Positions 18,967 to 26,824 of a stretch of 45,400 nucleotides of DNA are shown piece after piece. This DNA comes from Candidatus Pseudoscillospira falkowii. Its GTDB lineage: Bacteria > Bacillota > Clostridia > Oscillospirales > Oscillospiraceae. Under the pieces are notes generated by a model. That model was given only the letters and a program-made list of their open reading frames with translations, had not been told where the DNA came from and made no database searches. How positions within the stretch are numbered: the first letter of the stretch is position 1; the number at the start of each line of letters is the position of its first letter. The stretch lies in contig CAJFFX010000019.1 in NCBI GenBank assembly GCA_904374485.1, forward strand, positions 1 through 45,400. The letters run 5' to 3'. The position numbers and the translations under genes are program-made.

Positions 18967-20226
18967 GTGTCTGAGATTTATATCGTGAATTGCTGCAGAA
19001 CCGCAATTGGTTCCTTCGGCGGCTCCCTGAAGGATGTGCCCGCCACTGAGATGGGCGCCATTGTCGCCAAAGAAGCGCTGAAGCGCGCTGGCGTCAAGCC
19101 CGAGCAGGTGAGTGAAGTGATGTTCGGCTGCATCCTGACCGCAGGTCAGGGCCAGAACGTCGCCCGTCAGGTCGCCGTCAAGGCCGGCATCCCCTATTCC
19201 GTTCCCGCTTACACCGTGGGCATGGTCTGCGGCTCCGGCATGAAGTCCGTCATCGAAGGCGCCCGCGCCATCAAGGCCGGCGACGCTGAGATCGTCCTCT
19301 GCGGCGGCACCGAGAACATGTCCGCCGCCCCCTATGCAGTTCCCACCGGCCGCTACGGCGCCCGCATGGGCAACACCCAGATGGTCGACACCATGATCAA
19401 GGACGGCCTGTGGGAAGCTTACAACAACTATCACATGGGTACCACCGCTGAAAATATCAACGACGTGTGGGGCATCACCCGCGAAGAGCAGGATGCTTTC
19501 GCCGCCGCCTCCCAGCAGAAGACCGAAGCTGCCCAGAAGGCCGGCAAGTTCGAGGCTGAGATCGTTCCCGTGCCCGTAAAGAAGAAGAAGGAGATCGTCG
19601 AGTTCAAGGTCGACGAGTATCCCAAGGCCGGCGTCACCGCCGAGAGCATCGCCAAGCTGCGCGGCGCGTTCCCCGTGGGGCCCGAGGGCGTTGAGGACGA
19701 GATCGTCCACACCTTCGAGCTGACCGGCGTCCATGAGGCCGACACCAAGAAGCATGTCCAGCGCGTCACCGCCGCCAACGCTTCCGGCATCAACGACGGC
19801 GCTGCTGCCATCGTCCTGGCTTCCGCCGAAGCCGTCGAGAAGTACGGCCTGAAGCCCATGGCAAAGCTGATCGGCTATGGCCAGGGCGGCGTGGATCCCA
19901 AGATCATGGGTGTCGGCCCTGTGCCCGCTTCCCGCAACGCCATGGCGGCTGCCGGTGTGACCATCGACGACATCGACCTGGTGGAAGCCAACGAAGCCTT
20001 CGCCGCCCAGTCCATCGCTGTGGCCCGCGAGCTCGGCTTTGATATGTCCAAGGTCAACGTCAACGGCGGCGCTATCTCCCTGGGCCATCCCGTGGGTGCT
20101 TCCGGCGCGCGCATCATCGTCACTCTGCTGCACGAGATGCAGAGAAGAGACGACGCCAAGAAGGGCCTGGCCACGCTGTGCATCGGCGGCGGCATGGGCA
20201 CCGCAGTCGTGGTCGAGAAGTGCTGA
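18967..20226 (+). CDS. thlA: Acetyl-CoA C-acetyltransferase (thiolase)
   Basis: Condenses two acetyl-CoA to acetoacetyl-CoA, the entry of the butyrate pathway, or the reverse cleavage in acetoacetate/lysine breakdown. GTG at 18967 is chosen because AGGAGGT lies six bases upstream; the frame upstream is not conserved sequence. The nucleophile is C88 ([10 protein letters not shown]), with NEAFAAQ, H374 ([13 protein letters not shown]) and C405 ([10 protein letters not shown]). At 419 residues it is about 27 longer than typical 392-residue thiolases. The extra residues are at about 238-264 ([18 protein letters not shown]...), before the conserved NASGIND. It is next to CoA-transferase genes and under a Rex site. 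Confidence 0.95.
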   Translation: MSEIYIVNCCRTAIGSFGGSLKDVPATEMGAIVAKEALKRAGVKPEQVSEVMFGCILTAGQGQNVARQVAVKAGIPYSVPAYTVGMVCGSGMKSVIEGARAIKAGDAEIVLCGGTENMSAAPYAVPTGRYGARMGNTQMVDTMIKDGLWEAYNNYHMGTTAENINDVWGITREEQDAFAAASQQKTEAAQKAGKFEAEIVPVPVKKKKEIVEFKVDEYPKAGVTAESIAKLRGAFPVGPEGVEDEIVHTFELTGVHEADTKKHVQRVTAANASGINDGAAAIVLASAEAVEKYGLKPMAKLIGYGQGGVDPKIMGVGPVPASRNAMAAAGVTIDDIDLVEANEAFAAQSIAVARELGFDMSKVNVNGGAISLGHPVGASGARIIVTLLHEMQRRDDAKKGLATLCIGGGMGTAVVVEKC

Positions 20227-20267
20227 AAAGCGCTCCGGCAGCGATCGGATAAGCGTACATAAAATCG

Positions 20268-20310
20268 TGCTCCGGGCGGGGACAGGCTCCCCGCCTGGAG
20301 CATCTTTTTT
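20268..20310 (+). terminator. Terminator after thiolase
   Basis: A 14-bp stem (TGCTCCGGGCGGGG 20268-20281 with 20289-20302, one G-T pair) is followed by TCTTTTTT. It separates thiolase from the CoA-transferase genes, which have their own promoter. Confidence 0.88.
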
Positions 20311-20567
20311 GCTTTGCGCGCCGGGACGGAGCATGCCGCGCAGGGAAAGGAACTTGTGTGCAGAATGCACAAAAATGGGCCGAAAAAATTGGAATAAAAA
20401 ACGCCGTGGTTTTTATTTACATAAAATTACAATTTGACGCGATAAAAACAAATATCGGGCGAAAATATGGGATAAAACGAACAAGAACGTGTAAATTTCG
20501 TCTTTATATCAAAAAAATGTTAATAATATTTTTTCGCCGCCCGCACAAAAAACTGAGCGGCAAATAG
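20311..20567. other. AT-rich leader region before CoA-transferase genes
   Basis: The DNA between the thiolase terminator and the CoA-transferase promoter is markedly AT-rich from about 20350. It contains a small hairpin (about 20354-20372) and a half-site TGTTAA near 20518, but no open frame with a ribosome site and no riboswitch I recognise. Confidence 0.5.
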
Positions 20568-20595
20568 TTGAAAATTACCAAAACTGTGCTATAAT
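20568..20595 (+). promoter_or_regulatory. Promoter for CoA-transferase genes
   Basis: TTGAAA (20568-20573), a 16-base spacer and a perfect TATAAT (20590-20595), about 70 bases before the subunit A start. Confidence 0.75.
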
Positions 20596-20666
20596 ACAAG
20601 CATAGATTGCATGGAAGGAAAATGTGGAGTAGTTCCATGTGAATAAAAATGGGAGGTAAAAAATTC

Positions 20667-21347
20667 ATGGCTAAAGTTGTATCTATGAACGAGGCTCTGG
20701 CTCAGGTCAAAGACGGCATGACCATCATGGTCGGCGGTTTCCTGAGCGCCGGCGCCCCCAACGAAATTCTGCATGCGATCGCAGAGAGCGGTGTGAAGGA
20801 CCTGACGGTGATCTGCAACGATGGCGGCATGCCCCAGCGCGAGCACAGCCTGGCTGAAATGATCCACAACGGTCAGGTGGCACACCTGTGGGCGACCCAT
20901 ATCGGCATGAACCCCGAGGTCGGCCAGAAGATGAACGACGGCTCCATGAAGGTCACTCTGGTTCCCCAGGGTTCCATGGCTGAAAAGATCCGTGCAGGCG
21001 GCTACGGCCTGGGCGGTATCCTGACCCCCACCGGTCTCGCCACCCCTGTGGGCGAAGGCGCTGAGGACGTCGGCGGCACCAAGAAGGAAGTCATCACTAT
21101 CGACGGCAAGGAGTTCCTGCTGGAGCGTCCTCTGCGCGCTGATCTGGCGCTCATCTACGGTTCCACCGCTGATAAGTACGGCAACGTGAAGATCCACGGC
21201 GATGCCCGGAACTTCAACACCGTGATGGCTGCTGCTGCGGACACCGTGATCTGCCAGGCCGACGAGATCATCGACATGATGGATCCCGATGAGGTCCTGA
21301 TCCCCGGTGTTCTGGTTGACTACATTGTGGATGGAGGTAACAAGTAA
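20667..21347 (+). CDS. Acetate/acetoacetate-type CoA-transferase subunit A
   Basis: Alpha subunit of a family I CoA-transferase that moves CoA between acetoacetyl- or acyl-CoA and short-chain acids. ATG at 20667 has GGGAGG ten bases upstream and gives 226 residues. The N-terminus shows MVGGFLSAGAPNEILHAI, the family glycine motif for CoA binding, followed by LTVICNDGG. The C-terminal part has GNVKIHGDARNFNTVMA and ICQADEIIDM. Its stop overlaps the start of subunit B (TAATG), so the two are translationally coupled. The exact acyl substrate (butyrate, acetoacetate, other) cannot be read from sequence. Confidence 0.9.
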   Translation: MAKVVSMNEALAQVKDGMTIMVGGFLSAGAPNEILHAIAESGVKDLTVICNDGGMPQREHSLAEMIHNGQVAHLWATHIGMNPEVGQKMNDGSMKVTLVPQGSMAEKIRAGGYGLGGILTPTGLATPVGEGAEDVGGTKKEVITIDGKEFLLERPLRADLALIYGSTADKYGNVKIHGDARNFNTVMAAAADTVICQADEIIDMMDPDEVLIPGVLVDYIVDGGNK

Positions 21348-22000
21348 TGGAAAAGGCTATGATCAAAGGCTATATTGCCAAGAGAGTTGCAAAAGAATTT
21401 AAGGATGGCGATTTCGTCAACCTGGGCATCGGCCTGCCCACCATGGTGCCTGCCTATCTGCCCCCCGATGTTCACGTGATCCTGGAAGCCGAGGTCGGCA
21501 TGGCCGGCCAGGGCGGCAAGCCCGAAGTCGCTGACCCCAACGTGGTCGACGCCGGCGGCCAGCCCGCCTCCATCGCTCCTGGCGGTGCGTTCATCGATTC
21601 CGCCACTTCCTTCGGCCTGATCCGCGGCGGCCACGTGAATGCCACCGTTCTGGGTGCTCTGCAGGTCGATGAAAAGGGCAACCTGGCCAACTGGATCATC
21701 CCCGGCAAGATGGTTCCCGGCATGGGCGGCGCTATGGACCTGTGCGCCGGCGCCAAGAACGTCATCGTCGCCATGGAGCACACCCAGAAGGGCAGCCCCA
21801 AGATCCTGAAGGAGTGCACTCTGCCCCTGACCACCAAGACCTGCGTCACCAAGATCATCACCGAGATGGGCGTGATCAACGTGACCGACAAGGGCCTGGA
21901 GCTGGTTGAGATCAACCCCGAGTTCACCGTCGAGCAGGTTCAGGCCGCCACCGAGGCGACCCTGATCGTCTCCCCCGATCTGAAGCCCATCGAGGACTGA
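21347..22000 (+). CDS. Acetate/acetoacetate-type CoA-transferase subunit B
   Basis: Beta subunit of the same CoA-transferase, 217 residues. It carries VNLGIGLPTMVPAYL and the catalytic glutamate region, which reads ILEAEVGMAG (E49) where ctfB/scoB proteins usually have SENG. GGAMDLCAGAKNVIVAMEH and the C-terminal VTDKGLELVEINP also fit the family. It overlaps subunit A by one base. A strong terminator follows. With the thiolase upstream, it forms the acetoacetyl-CoA part of butyrate or lysine fermentation (inference). Confidence 0.9.
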   Translation: MEKAMIKGYIAKRVAKEFKDGDFVNLGIGLPTMVPAYLPPDVHVILEAEVGMAGQGGKPEVADPNVVDAGGQPASIAPGGAFIDSATSFGLIRGGHVNATVLGALQVDEKGNLANWIIPGKMVPGMGGAMDLCAGAKNVIVAMEHTQKGSPKILKECTLPLTTKTCVTKIITEMGVINVTDKGLELVEINPEFTVEQVQAATEATLIVSPDLKPIED

Positions 22001-22034
22001 TTTTCGGCTGCTTAACGATACACAATAGCGCTTC

Positions 22035-22068
22035 AAATGCGAACCGGCACTGCCGGTTCGCATTTTTT
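22035..22068 (+). terminator. Terminator after CoA-transferase operon
   Basis: A 14-bp stem (AAATGCGAACCGGC 22035-22048, loop ACT, complement 22052-22065) ends in a T6 run. Confidence 0.88.
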
Positions 22069-22155
22069 ATGCTGAAAATTGCCTTTCCGGGCATGATCGT
22101 CGCCTTCGGCCCATACAATGGGGCTGTCAGCATGGGCGAAAGGGAGAGAGCGGTT

Positions 22156-23043
22156 ATGAAAAGGTGGAAAAGGAAAAATGCGGCGCCGTCGCTGTTTGGC
22201 GCGCTGAAATGGGTGCTGCTGTGGATCGGGATCGCCCTGCTGTGCGGCGCGGCGATTACCTGTTTTTGGGACAGCGCCCGGGGTATGGAATTCTATGCGG
22301 GGTATCTGATCGAACTGAGCCTGAGCATGGATAACCTGTTCGTGTTCCTGTCGATTTTCACCGCCTTCGGCATCCCGGAGCACGCCCGGCACCGGGTACT
22401 GCACTGGGGCATTCTGGGGGCGGTGGTGCTGCGGCTGGCGTTCATCCTGGCCGGGGTGGCGGTGGTGGAGCGCTTTTCCTGGGCCCTTTATTTTTTCGGG
22501 GCGCTGCTGATCGTCAACGGCCTGCGCATGCTGGGCGGGAAGGAGACGGAGGGCGCCGCGGCCGACGGGGTGCTGATGCGCCTGATCCGCCGTGCCGTGC
22601 CGATGACGGACCGCTTTGCCGGGGACCGTTTTTTTGTCCGGGAGCGGCGGGGGAAACGGATGGCGCGGCGTGCTACGCCCCTTCTGGGCGTGCTGCTGCT
22701 GATCGAATGCTCCGATATCATTTTCGCCATCGATTCCGTCCCGGCGGTGTTCTCGGTGTCCACCCATCCGCTGATCGTCTACAGCTCCAATATCCTGGCG
22801 GTGCTGGGCTTGCGGCAGCTGTATTTCGTGCTGGAATACATGGCGGGGCAATTCCGCTATGTGCGCTGCGGCGCGGCGCTGATCCTGCTGTTCACCGGTG
22901 GGAAGATGCTGGCAGTCCTCTTCGGCGTCCACCTGTCCACAGCCCTTTCCATCGCCGTCATTGCCGTGGTGCTGCTGATGAGCGTCCTGCTCTCCCTGCT
23001 TTCCGCCCGTTTTTTCCGGCAGCCGGGGCGGCAGGGCGGCTGA
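22156..23043 (+). CDS. TerC/Alx family integral membrane protein
   Basis: A 295-residue polytopic protein with about eight hydrophobic segments. The metal-coordinating TerC signatures are both present: ELSLSMDNLFVF in the early part and IECSDIIFAIDSVPAVF in the later half. TerC/Alx proteins export Mn2+ or load metal onto exoenzymes (family knowledge). ATG at 22156 is preferred because GGGAGAG lies seven bases upstream; an in-frame ATG at 22132 lacks such a site. It is monocistronic, convergent with the MATE gene. I saw no yybP-ykoY Mn riboswitch in the short upstream gap. Confidence 0.92.
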   Translation: MKRWKRKNAAPSLFGALKWVLLWIGIALLCGAAITCFWDSARGMEFYAGYLIELSLSMDNLFVFLSIFTAFGIPEHARHRVLHWGILGAVVLRLAFILAGVAVVERFSWALYFFGALLIVNGLRMLGGKETEGAAADGVLMRLIRRAVPMTDRFAGDRFFVRERRGKRMARRATPLLGVLLLIECSDIIFAIDSVPAVFSVSTHPLIVYSSNILAVLGLRQLYFVLEYMAGQFRYVRCGAALILLFTGGKMLAVLFGVHLSTALSIAVIAVVLLMSVLLSLLSARFFRQPGRQGG

Positions 23044-23057
23044 TGGGGCGAAAGCAC

Positions 23058-23080
23058 CGCGGGCGAAGCCCGCGTCCTCT
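23058..23080 (+). terminator. Terminator after terC-like gene
   Basis: The stem CGCGGGC (23058-23064), loop GAA and complement (23068-23074) are followed by TCCTCTTT, so it is of moderate strength. Confidence 0.55.
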
Positions 23081-23121
23081 TTATGCAGAAGCCGCTCGCT
23101 ATGCGAGCGGCTTCTGCATAA
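23081..23121. repeat. Perfect 19-bp hairpin with TAT loop
   Basis: The arms 23081-23099 and 23103-23121 are perfectly complementary around the loop TAT. It lies between the terC-like terminator and the MATE terminator. The TAT loop and long perfect stem resemble the repeats at 3991 and 4956, but the stem sequence is different. Confidence 0.75.
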
Positions 23122-23156
23122 TAAAAAGCGGCCCGGCAGGGGAGACCCTGCCGGGC
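23122..23156 (-). terminator. Terminator after the MATE gene
   Basis: An 11-bp stem (GCCCGGCAGGG 23131-23141, loop GAGA, complement 23146-23156) is followed on the minus strand by CGCTTTTTATT. Confidence 0.82.
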
Positions 23157-23184
23157 GGATATCGTTTTCCGCGGGTGCGGAGGT

Positions 23185-24522
23185 TCAGCCGTAGGTGGTC
23201 CAGTGACCGCGGCGGTAGTAGAAGAAAAAGACCACGGAACTGAGGGACCAGGTCAGGGGATAGACCCAGTAAACCATTTGGATACTGTGGGTCAGGGGAA
23301 CGGTGACGGTGAGGAAGACCACGCGCACGGCGCACCAGAACACCATCATGACGATCATGGGCGCCATCGCCTTGCCCGCGCCGCGCAGCACGGCGGCGAC
23401 GGCGTGGGAATAAGCTAGAAGACAGTAGAACAGCGCTGCCGTCCGGGCTTTGCCGATGCCGAAGACCACCACCGCGGGCGTGGCGTCAAAGGCGGCGATG
23501 AACTGCGGCGCAAAGAGAAAGACCACCACGCCGATGGCCTCCGCCAGCAGCGCTGTTGCAAAGATGCCGAAGCGGGCGCCCTGGCGCGTCCGGTCTGTCC
23601 GGGCGGCGCCCAGATTCTGTCCCACAAAGGTGGTCAGGGCCAGCGTGAAGCTGTTGATGGGCAGGAAAGCGAAGCCCTCCACCTTGCTGTAGGCCCCGTA
23701 GCCCGCCATGGCCATTTCGCCGAAGGCGTTGACGTTGGACTGGACCACCACGTTGGAAAAAGCGATGATGGAATTCTGGGCCCCGGAGGGCAGGCCGATG
23801 CGGAGGATCTGGCGCAGGATGGCGGGATCGAAGCGGAGCTGGCGCAGATCCAAACGGTAGGCCTCCTTGGTGCGCATCAGCTGGACCATGCACAGCGCGG
23901 CGCTGAGGATCTGGGAGATCACCGTGGCCAGCGCCGCCCCGCCCACGCCGGTGCGCAGCCCCTCGATGAACCAGAGATCCAGCACCAGATTGACCGCTGA
24001 GGAGAGCATCAGGTAGTAGAGGGGGTGGCGGCCGTCGCCCACGGCCTGGAGGATGCCGACGAAAATATTGTACATCACGACGCCCACGGAACCGGCAAAA
24101 TAGATGCGCAGATACGCCACTGCCTCCGGGAGCACGCTTTCCGGCGTGTTCATCCACAACAGGATGTGGGGGGAGAGGAGCACGCCCACGGCGGTCATGA
24201 CCGCGCTGGCAGCCAGGCCGAAGGCCACGGTGGTGTGGACGGCGCGGCGGAGATCCTTTGTGTGGCCCGCGCCGAAAAAGCGAGCCGTGATCACGCCGGC
24301 GCCCGAGGACATGCCGCTGAGAAAGCCGATGAGCATGAAGATCAGGCTGCCCGAGGAGCTGACCGCCGCCAGGGCGGTGCTCCCCAGAAAATTGCCGACG
24401 ATCAGGGAGTCGATGGTGTTGTAAAGCTGCTGAAACAGGTTGCCCAGCAGCAGCGGCAGGGCAAAGAGGGTGATCCGTTTCCAGATCGCGCCCTCGGTCA
24501 TAGGCTGTATGGTTTTCGTCAT
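23185..24522 (-). CDS. MATE family multidrug/organic cation exporter
   Basis: A 445-residue, 12-segment membrane protein. The N-terminal half has LFALPLLLGNLFQQLYNT and DSLIVGNFLGSTALAAV. The middle shows MSSGAGVITARFFGAG, a pattern typical of MatE proteins, and the second half repeats the fold (LRIGLPSGAQNSIIAFSN, GAYSKVEGF, FVGQNLGA). Such proteins export drugs or cationic metabolites using Na+ or H+; the substrate here is unknown. GAGGTGA lies before the ATG. No regulator gene is adjacent. Confidence 0.93.
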   Translation of the reverse strand: MTKTIQPMTEGAIWKRITLFALPLLLGNLFQQLYNTIDSLIVGNFLGSTALAAVSSSGSLIFMLIGFLSGMSSGAGVITARFFGAGHTKDLRRAVHTTVAFGLAASAVMTAVGVLLSPHILLWMNTPESVLPEAVAYLRIYFAGSVGVVMYNIFVGILQAVGDGRHPLYYLMLSSAVNLVLDLWFIEGLRTGVGGAALATVISQILSAALCMVQLMRTKEAYRLDLRQLRFDPAILRQILRIGLPSGAQNSIIAFSNVVVQSNVNAFGEMAMAGYGAYSKVEGFAFLPINSFTLALTTFVGQNLGAARTDRTRQGARFGIFATALLAEAIGVVVFLFAPQFIAAFDATPAVVVFGIGKARTAALFYCLLAYSHAVAAVLRGAGKAMAPMIVMMVFWCAVRVVFLTVTVPLTHSIQMVYWVYPLTWSLSSVVFFFYYRRGHWTTYG

Positions 24523-24610
24523 CTGCGGTCACCTCGGGAAAGCTGCGCAGCGGAGCGCCGTGCTCCCGTGGGGCGCGGTGGACGCTGTGGAGAAAAGTGC
24601 CTTTGCGGGC

Positions 24611-24643
24611 AAAAAGAGCACGGCCGGAGCCGTGCCACTTTTT
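24611..24643. terminator. Bidirectional terminator upstream of MATE gene
   Basis: The stem GCACGGC (24618-24624), loop CGGA and complement (24629-24635) is flanked by A5 on the left and T5 on the right. On the minus strand it ends the 24672-25058 gene. Confidence 0.75.
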
Positions 24644-24671
24644 ATGGGATCTGCGGTGCGCGGGGTGGGAC

Positions 24672-25058
24672 TCAGAGGTCCACCTGGACGCCTGCGCCCG
24701 GACTGTCTGCCTGCGCCAGCAGGGCCTGCCAGAGGTCGTCGCCCAGTTCTGTGCGGAAGAAATCCTGGGGGTATGTGCCCATGCGGCGGGGGTAGAGGGT
24801 GACGGTCTCGCCGATTTCGGCGATGAGGGAGCTCTCCGCTTCCTCGCGGCGGGCTGCCTCCTCAGCGGACACTGTTTCGGAGATGTCGTCGTCATAGTTC
24901 ATGGCGTCCGGGAAACCGGCCCGGGCTTCCTCGATAAAGCTGTCGCCGTCCAGAGCGGCCAGCTCCGGAGAGGTGATGTAGTTGCGGCAGGAACCATCCT
25001 CAAAGACAACTGCCACCATATCTTCCTGTTCGTTCTGATAGAGCTTGACTGTGCGCAT
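24672..25058 (-). CDS. Hypothetical protein
   Basis: A 128-residue acidic protein of unknown function. ATG at 25058 is chosen because AGGAGG lies nine bases upstream, although the frame is open further 5'. The N-terminus (MRTVKLYQNEQEDMVAVVFEDG) looks like a small beta-rich start. The middle is strongly acidic (FPDAMNYDDDISETVSAEEAARREEAE) and the end is TYPQDFFRTELGDDLW. No membrane segment or signal peptide was seen. It has its own terminator and no functional neighbours. Confidence 0.6.
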   Translation of the reverse strand: MRTVKLYQNEQEDMVAVVFEDGSCRNYITSPELAALDGDSFIEEARAGFPDAMNYDDDISETVSAEEAARREEAESSLIAEIGETVTLYPRRMGTYPQDFFRTELGDDLWQALLAQADSPGAGVQVDL

Positions 25059-25228
25059 GCTTGTCTGCCTCCTGTGTTCCGACTGCCGTGGCCGGCGTTT
25101 GAAGTTTTTATAAGGAAAAGCGGGGGGATCTTCTGTGGAGTATTGTAGCACAAGCAGGAAGGGATAGCAATAAGAAAGCGGGACGGCGCGTCTGCGTCGT
25201 ATGAGGTTTGGGGGGCAATTCACTTACT
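25059..25228. other. Intergenic region left of the structured repeat
   Basis: Apart from the start region of the minus-strand hypothetical gene, I see no gene or strong motif. The right part (about 25180-25228) may be an extension of the structured repeat that starts at 25229. Confidence 0.4.
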
Positions 25229-25290
25229 CCGAGCATCTGAATCATCGGAGGGTGGAGCCGCCTCCTGGTCGGCGGAACCCAAAAAGAAAG
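25229..25290. repeat. Structured repeat, copy 1 (left of alkA-ogt)
   Basis: A 62-base element that lines up with 26825-26887. Both start CCGAGC, share GGAGCCGCC in the middle and end AACCCAAAAAGAAAG. The parts between differ but keep pairing: CCGA/TCGG and GCCGCC with GGCGG here. On the minus strand it follows the ogt terminator. Confidence 0.75.
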
Positions 25291-25323
25291 GACTTCCGAT
25301 CGGAAGTCCTTTCTTTTTGGGTT
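25276..25323. terminator. 48-base perfect palindrome acting as bidirectional terminator
   Basis: Bases 25276-25299 are the exact reverse complement of 25300-25323. The GGACTTCC/GGAAGTCC core is flanked by AAAAAGAAA and TTTCTTTTT, so either strand gives a hairpin plus a U-rich tail. It ends the minus-strand alkA-ogt operon and overlaps the right end of repeat copy 1. Confidence 0.8.
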
Positions 25324-25435
25324 GGGGCGTCAGCAATGGATATCGCTGGTTTCGCTGTTACACTATATCATACTTTGACGCGGTTAGACTAACTTATTGA
25401 GACTGACACGGGTAATCGGCGCTGCACCAGTTTTC

Positions 25436-25975
25436 TTAATTATGGGCAGCCTTTCTTTTCCTTGGTGCAAAAAGGGGTTCCATATCCACCTGTTCCAACT
25501 GCAATAGCTTTATTTTCTTCTCAATCCCACCGGCATAACCTGTCAGACTGCCATTTGCTCCCACGACACGGTGGCAAGGCACAATGATGGAGATTTCATT
25601 GTGGCCTACCGCGCCGCCTACGGCCTGTGCTGACATACGCGGCAATCCTTTCTTAGCCGCGATCTGCTTTGCAATTTCACTGTATGTCATCGTCTGACCA
25701 TATGGAATGGTACAAAGGATTTCCCATACCTCATTTTGAAAGTCTGTGCCTGTGAAATGAAGCGGTACAGTAAAGTCCGGTTCTTTCCCCGAAAAGTAAA
25801 TCGTAAGCCACTGTTTTACTTTTTCGAAAATGGGAATTTCTTTTTCCTCATGTTCCTTGTCCAGATAGAGAGCAAAATACTTTTGCCCCTCAAACCATAA
25901 GCCTGTTAAGCCAATCTCATCTGCGGCTAAAAGAATGTTGCCGATAGGGGAACGATAATGGCTGGTATACTGCAT
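25436..25975 (-). CDS. ogt: Methylated-DNA--[protein]-cysteine S-methyltransferase
   Basis: Directly reverses O6-alkylguanine by suicidal transfer of the alkyl group to its cysteine. At 179 residues it has the N-terminal RNase H-like region and the C-terminal DNA-binding domain: FQNEVWEILCTIPYGQTMTYSEIA, AQAVGGAVGHNEISII and the active-site PCHRVV, then GSLTGYAGGIEKK. There is no AdaA-type regulator domain, so it is an Ogt/MGMT type. Its ribosome site (AGGAGG) lies within the end of the upstream glycosylase gene, two bases away. Base composition is AT-richer than the surroundings. Confidence 0.95.
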   Translation of the reverse strand: MQYTSHYRSPIGNILLAADEIGLTGLWFEGQKYFALYLDKEHEEKEIPIFEKVKQWLTIYFSGKEPDFTVPLHFTGTDFQNEVWEILCTIPYGQTMTYSEIAKQIAAKKGLPRMSAQAVGGAVGHNEISIIVPCHRVVGANGSLTGYAGGIEKKIKLLQLEQVDMEPLFAPRKRKAAHN

Positions 25976-25977
25976 TC

Positions 25978-26625
25978 TTACTTCCTCCTGTTCTTTTTCG
26001 GCGCATAGTCTTTCATTTCAGGGATTGTCCCGCCTGCCACAGCCCAGAGATACAAGCTTGCTGCGCTGCAATAAGGGCTGAACCGCCGCCTGTATTTTTC
26101 AAATAGCTTTCGGTCTATTTTCCTGTGGTGGTAAACCATACGAAGCCCGCGCTGGATTGCCAGATCGTCAAAGCTGAATATGTTAGGCCGCTGCAAGCAG
26201 AACAGCAAAATCATTTCCGCTGTCCATACGCCGATCCCTTTCAAAGAAGCCAGTGCCTGTATTGCTTCGTCGTCCGGCAACCGGGAAATTTCCTGCAAAG
26301 CAAATTCCCCGGTTTTCACTTTTTCAGCGAAATCTTTGATGTATTCAGCTTTTCGGAATGTTATTCCCGAAGACTGCAGCGTGTCTATATCGGCTGCCGA
26401 AAGGCTCTCTGCAGTCACTTCTCCAAACTGTGCTTTCATTCTTGCCCAAATCGTTGCCTGTGCCTTTGTTGATATTTGCTGGCCGATGATGTGATGCACC
26501 ACGGAAGAAAACAGGTCGGGATCTACCTCGCGGTCAACGTGGCCAACCTTATCGATAACAGCAGCTAAGATCTTGTCCCTGCCTTTCAAATATTCCACTT
26601 CAGTTTTTCCATAAGGGAAGTACAA
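25978..26625 (-). CDS. alkA: DNA-3-methyladenine glycosylase II family (HhH-GPD)
   Basis: Removes alkylated bases such as 3-methyladenine by cleaving the glycosidic bond. About 215 residues, without the extra N-terminal domain of E. coli AlkA. It has VVHHIIGQQISTKAQ, the helix-hairpin-helix LKGIGVWTAEMIL, and the catalytic aspartate in FSFDDLAIQRGL. I prefer TTG at 26625 because GGAGG lies seven bases before it; the GTG at 26631 is too close to the same site. It is first in a two-gene operon with ogt. The pair is AT-richer than the neighbouring genes and lies between related repeats, which suggests transfer. Confidence 0.93.
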   Translation of the reverse strand: MYFPYGKTEVEYLKGRDKILAAVIDKVGHVDREVDPDLFSSVVHHIIGQQISTKAQATIWARMKAQFGEVTAESLSAADIDTLQSSGITFRKAEYIKDFAEKVKTGEFALQEISRLPDDEAIQALASLKGIGVWTAEMILLFCLQRPNIFSFDDLAIQRGLRMVYHHRKIDRKLFEKYRRRFSPYCSAASLYLWAVAGGTIPEMKDYAPKKNRRK

Positions 26626-26700
26626 TCGCACCCCTCCGCTCTGTCACGCCTGTTGCGTTTATACGCTATGATGTCTTCTTGTTTTCCAACATTTTTCTCT

Positions 26701-26731
26701 GTACAGTTTATGATAGTTTATTGTACTGTAC
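26701..26731. promoter_or_regulatory. Inverted repeat upstream of alkA
   Basis: GTACAGT (26701-26707) and ACTGTAC (26725-26731) form a 7-bp inverted repeat with a 17-base AT-rich spacer, about 75 bases upstream of alkA. It could be an operator for the alkylation-repair operon; no known regulator motif is recognised. Confidence 0.35.
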
Positions 26732-26753
26732 TGGCTCCTTGTGTGTCAAGCCG

Positions 26754-26824
26754 CGCCGCTTTTGCGGCGTACAAGCGTTTTGGCCGTAGGCCAAAACCTT
26801 GGCGCAGGGGCGGCTTTGCCGACC
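26754..26824. repeat. Hairpin series left of structured repeat copy 2
   Basis: Consecutive stems are CGCCGC/GCGGCG (26754-26769, loop TTTT), GTTTTGGCC/GGCCAAAAC (26777-26797, loop GTA), and an imperfect GGGGCGGC/GCCGACCCC (about 26806-26826). Together with 26825-26887 they make a chain of stem-loops next to the truncated tRNA. Confidence 0.6.

Noticed and set aside
20515-20533. Possible second Rex operator upstream of the CoA-transferase genes (TGTTAATAATATTTT)
   Set aside because: Only the left half fits; the right half lacks TTAACAA, so it is not supported.
22069-22155. Mn2+ riboswitch (yybP-ykoY) before the TerC-like gene
   Set aside because: The gap after the previous terminator is about 90 bases and shows none of the conserved loops.
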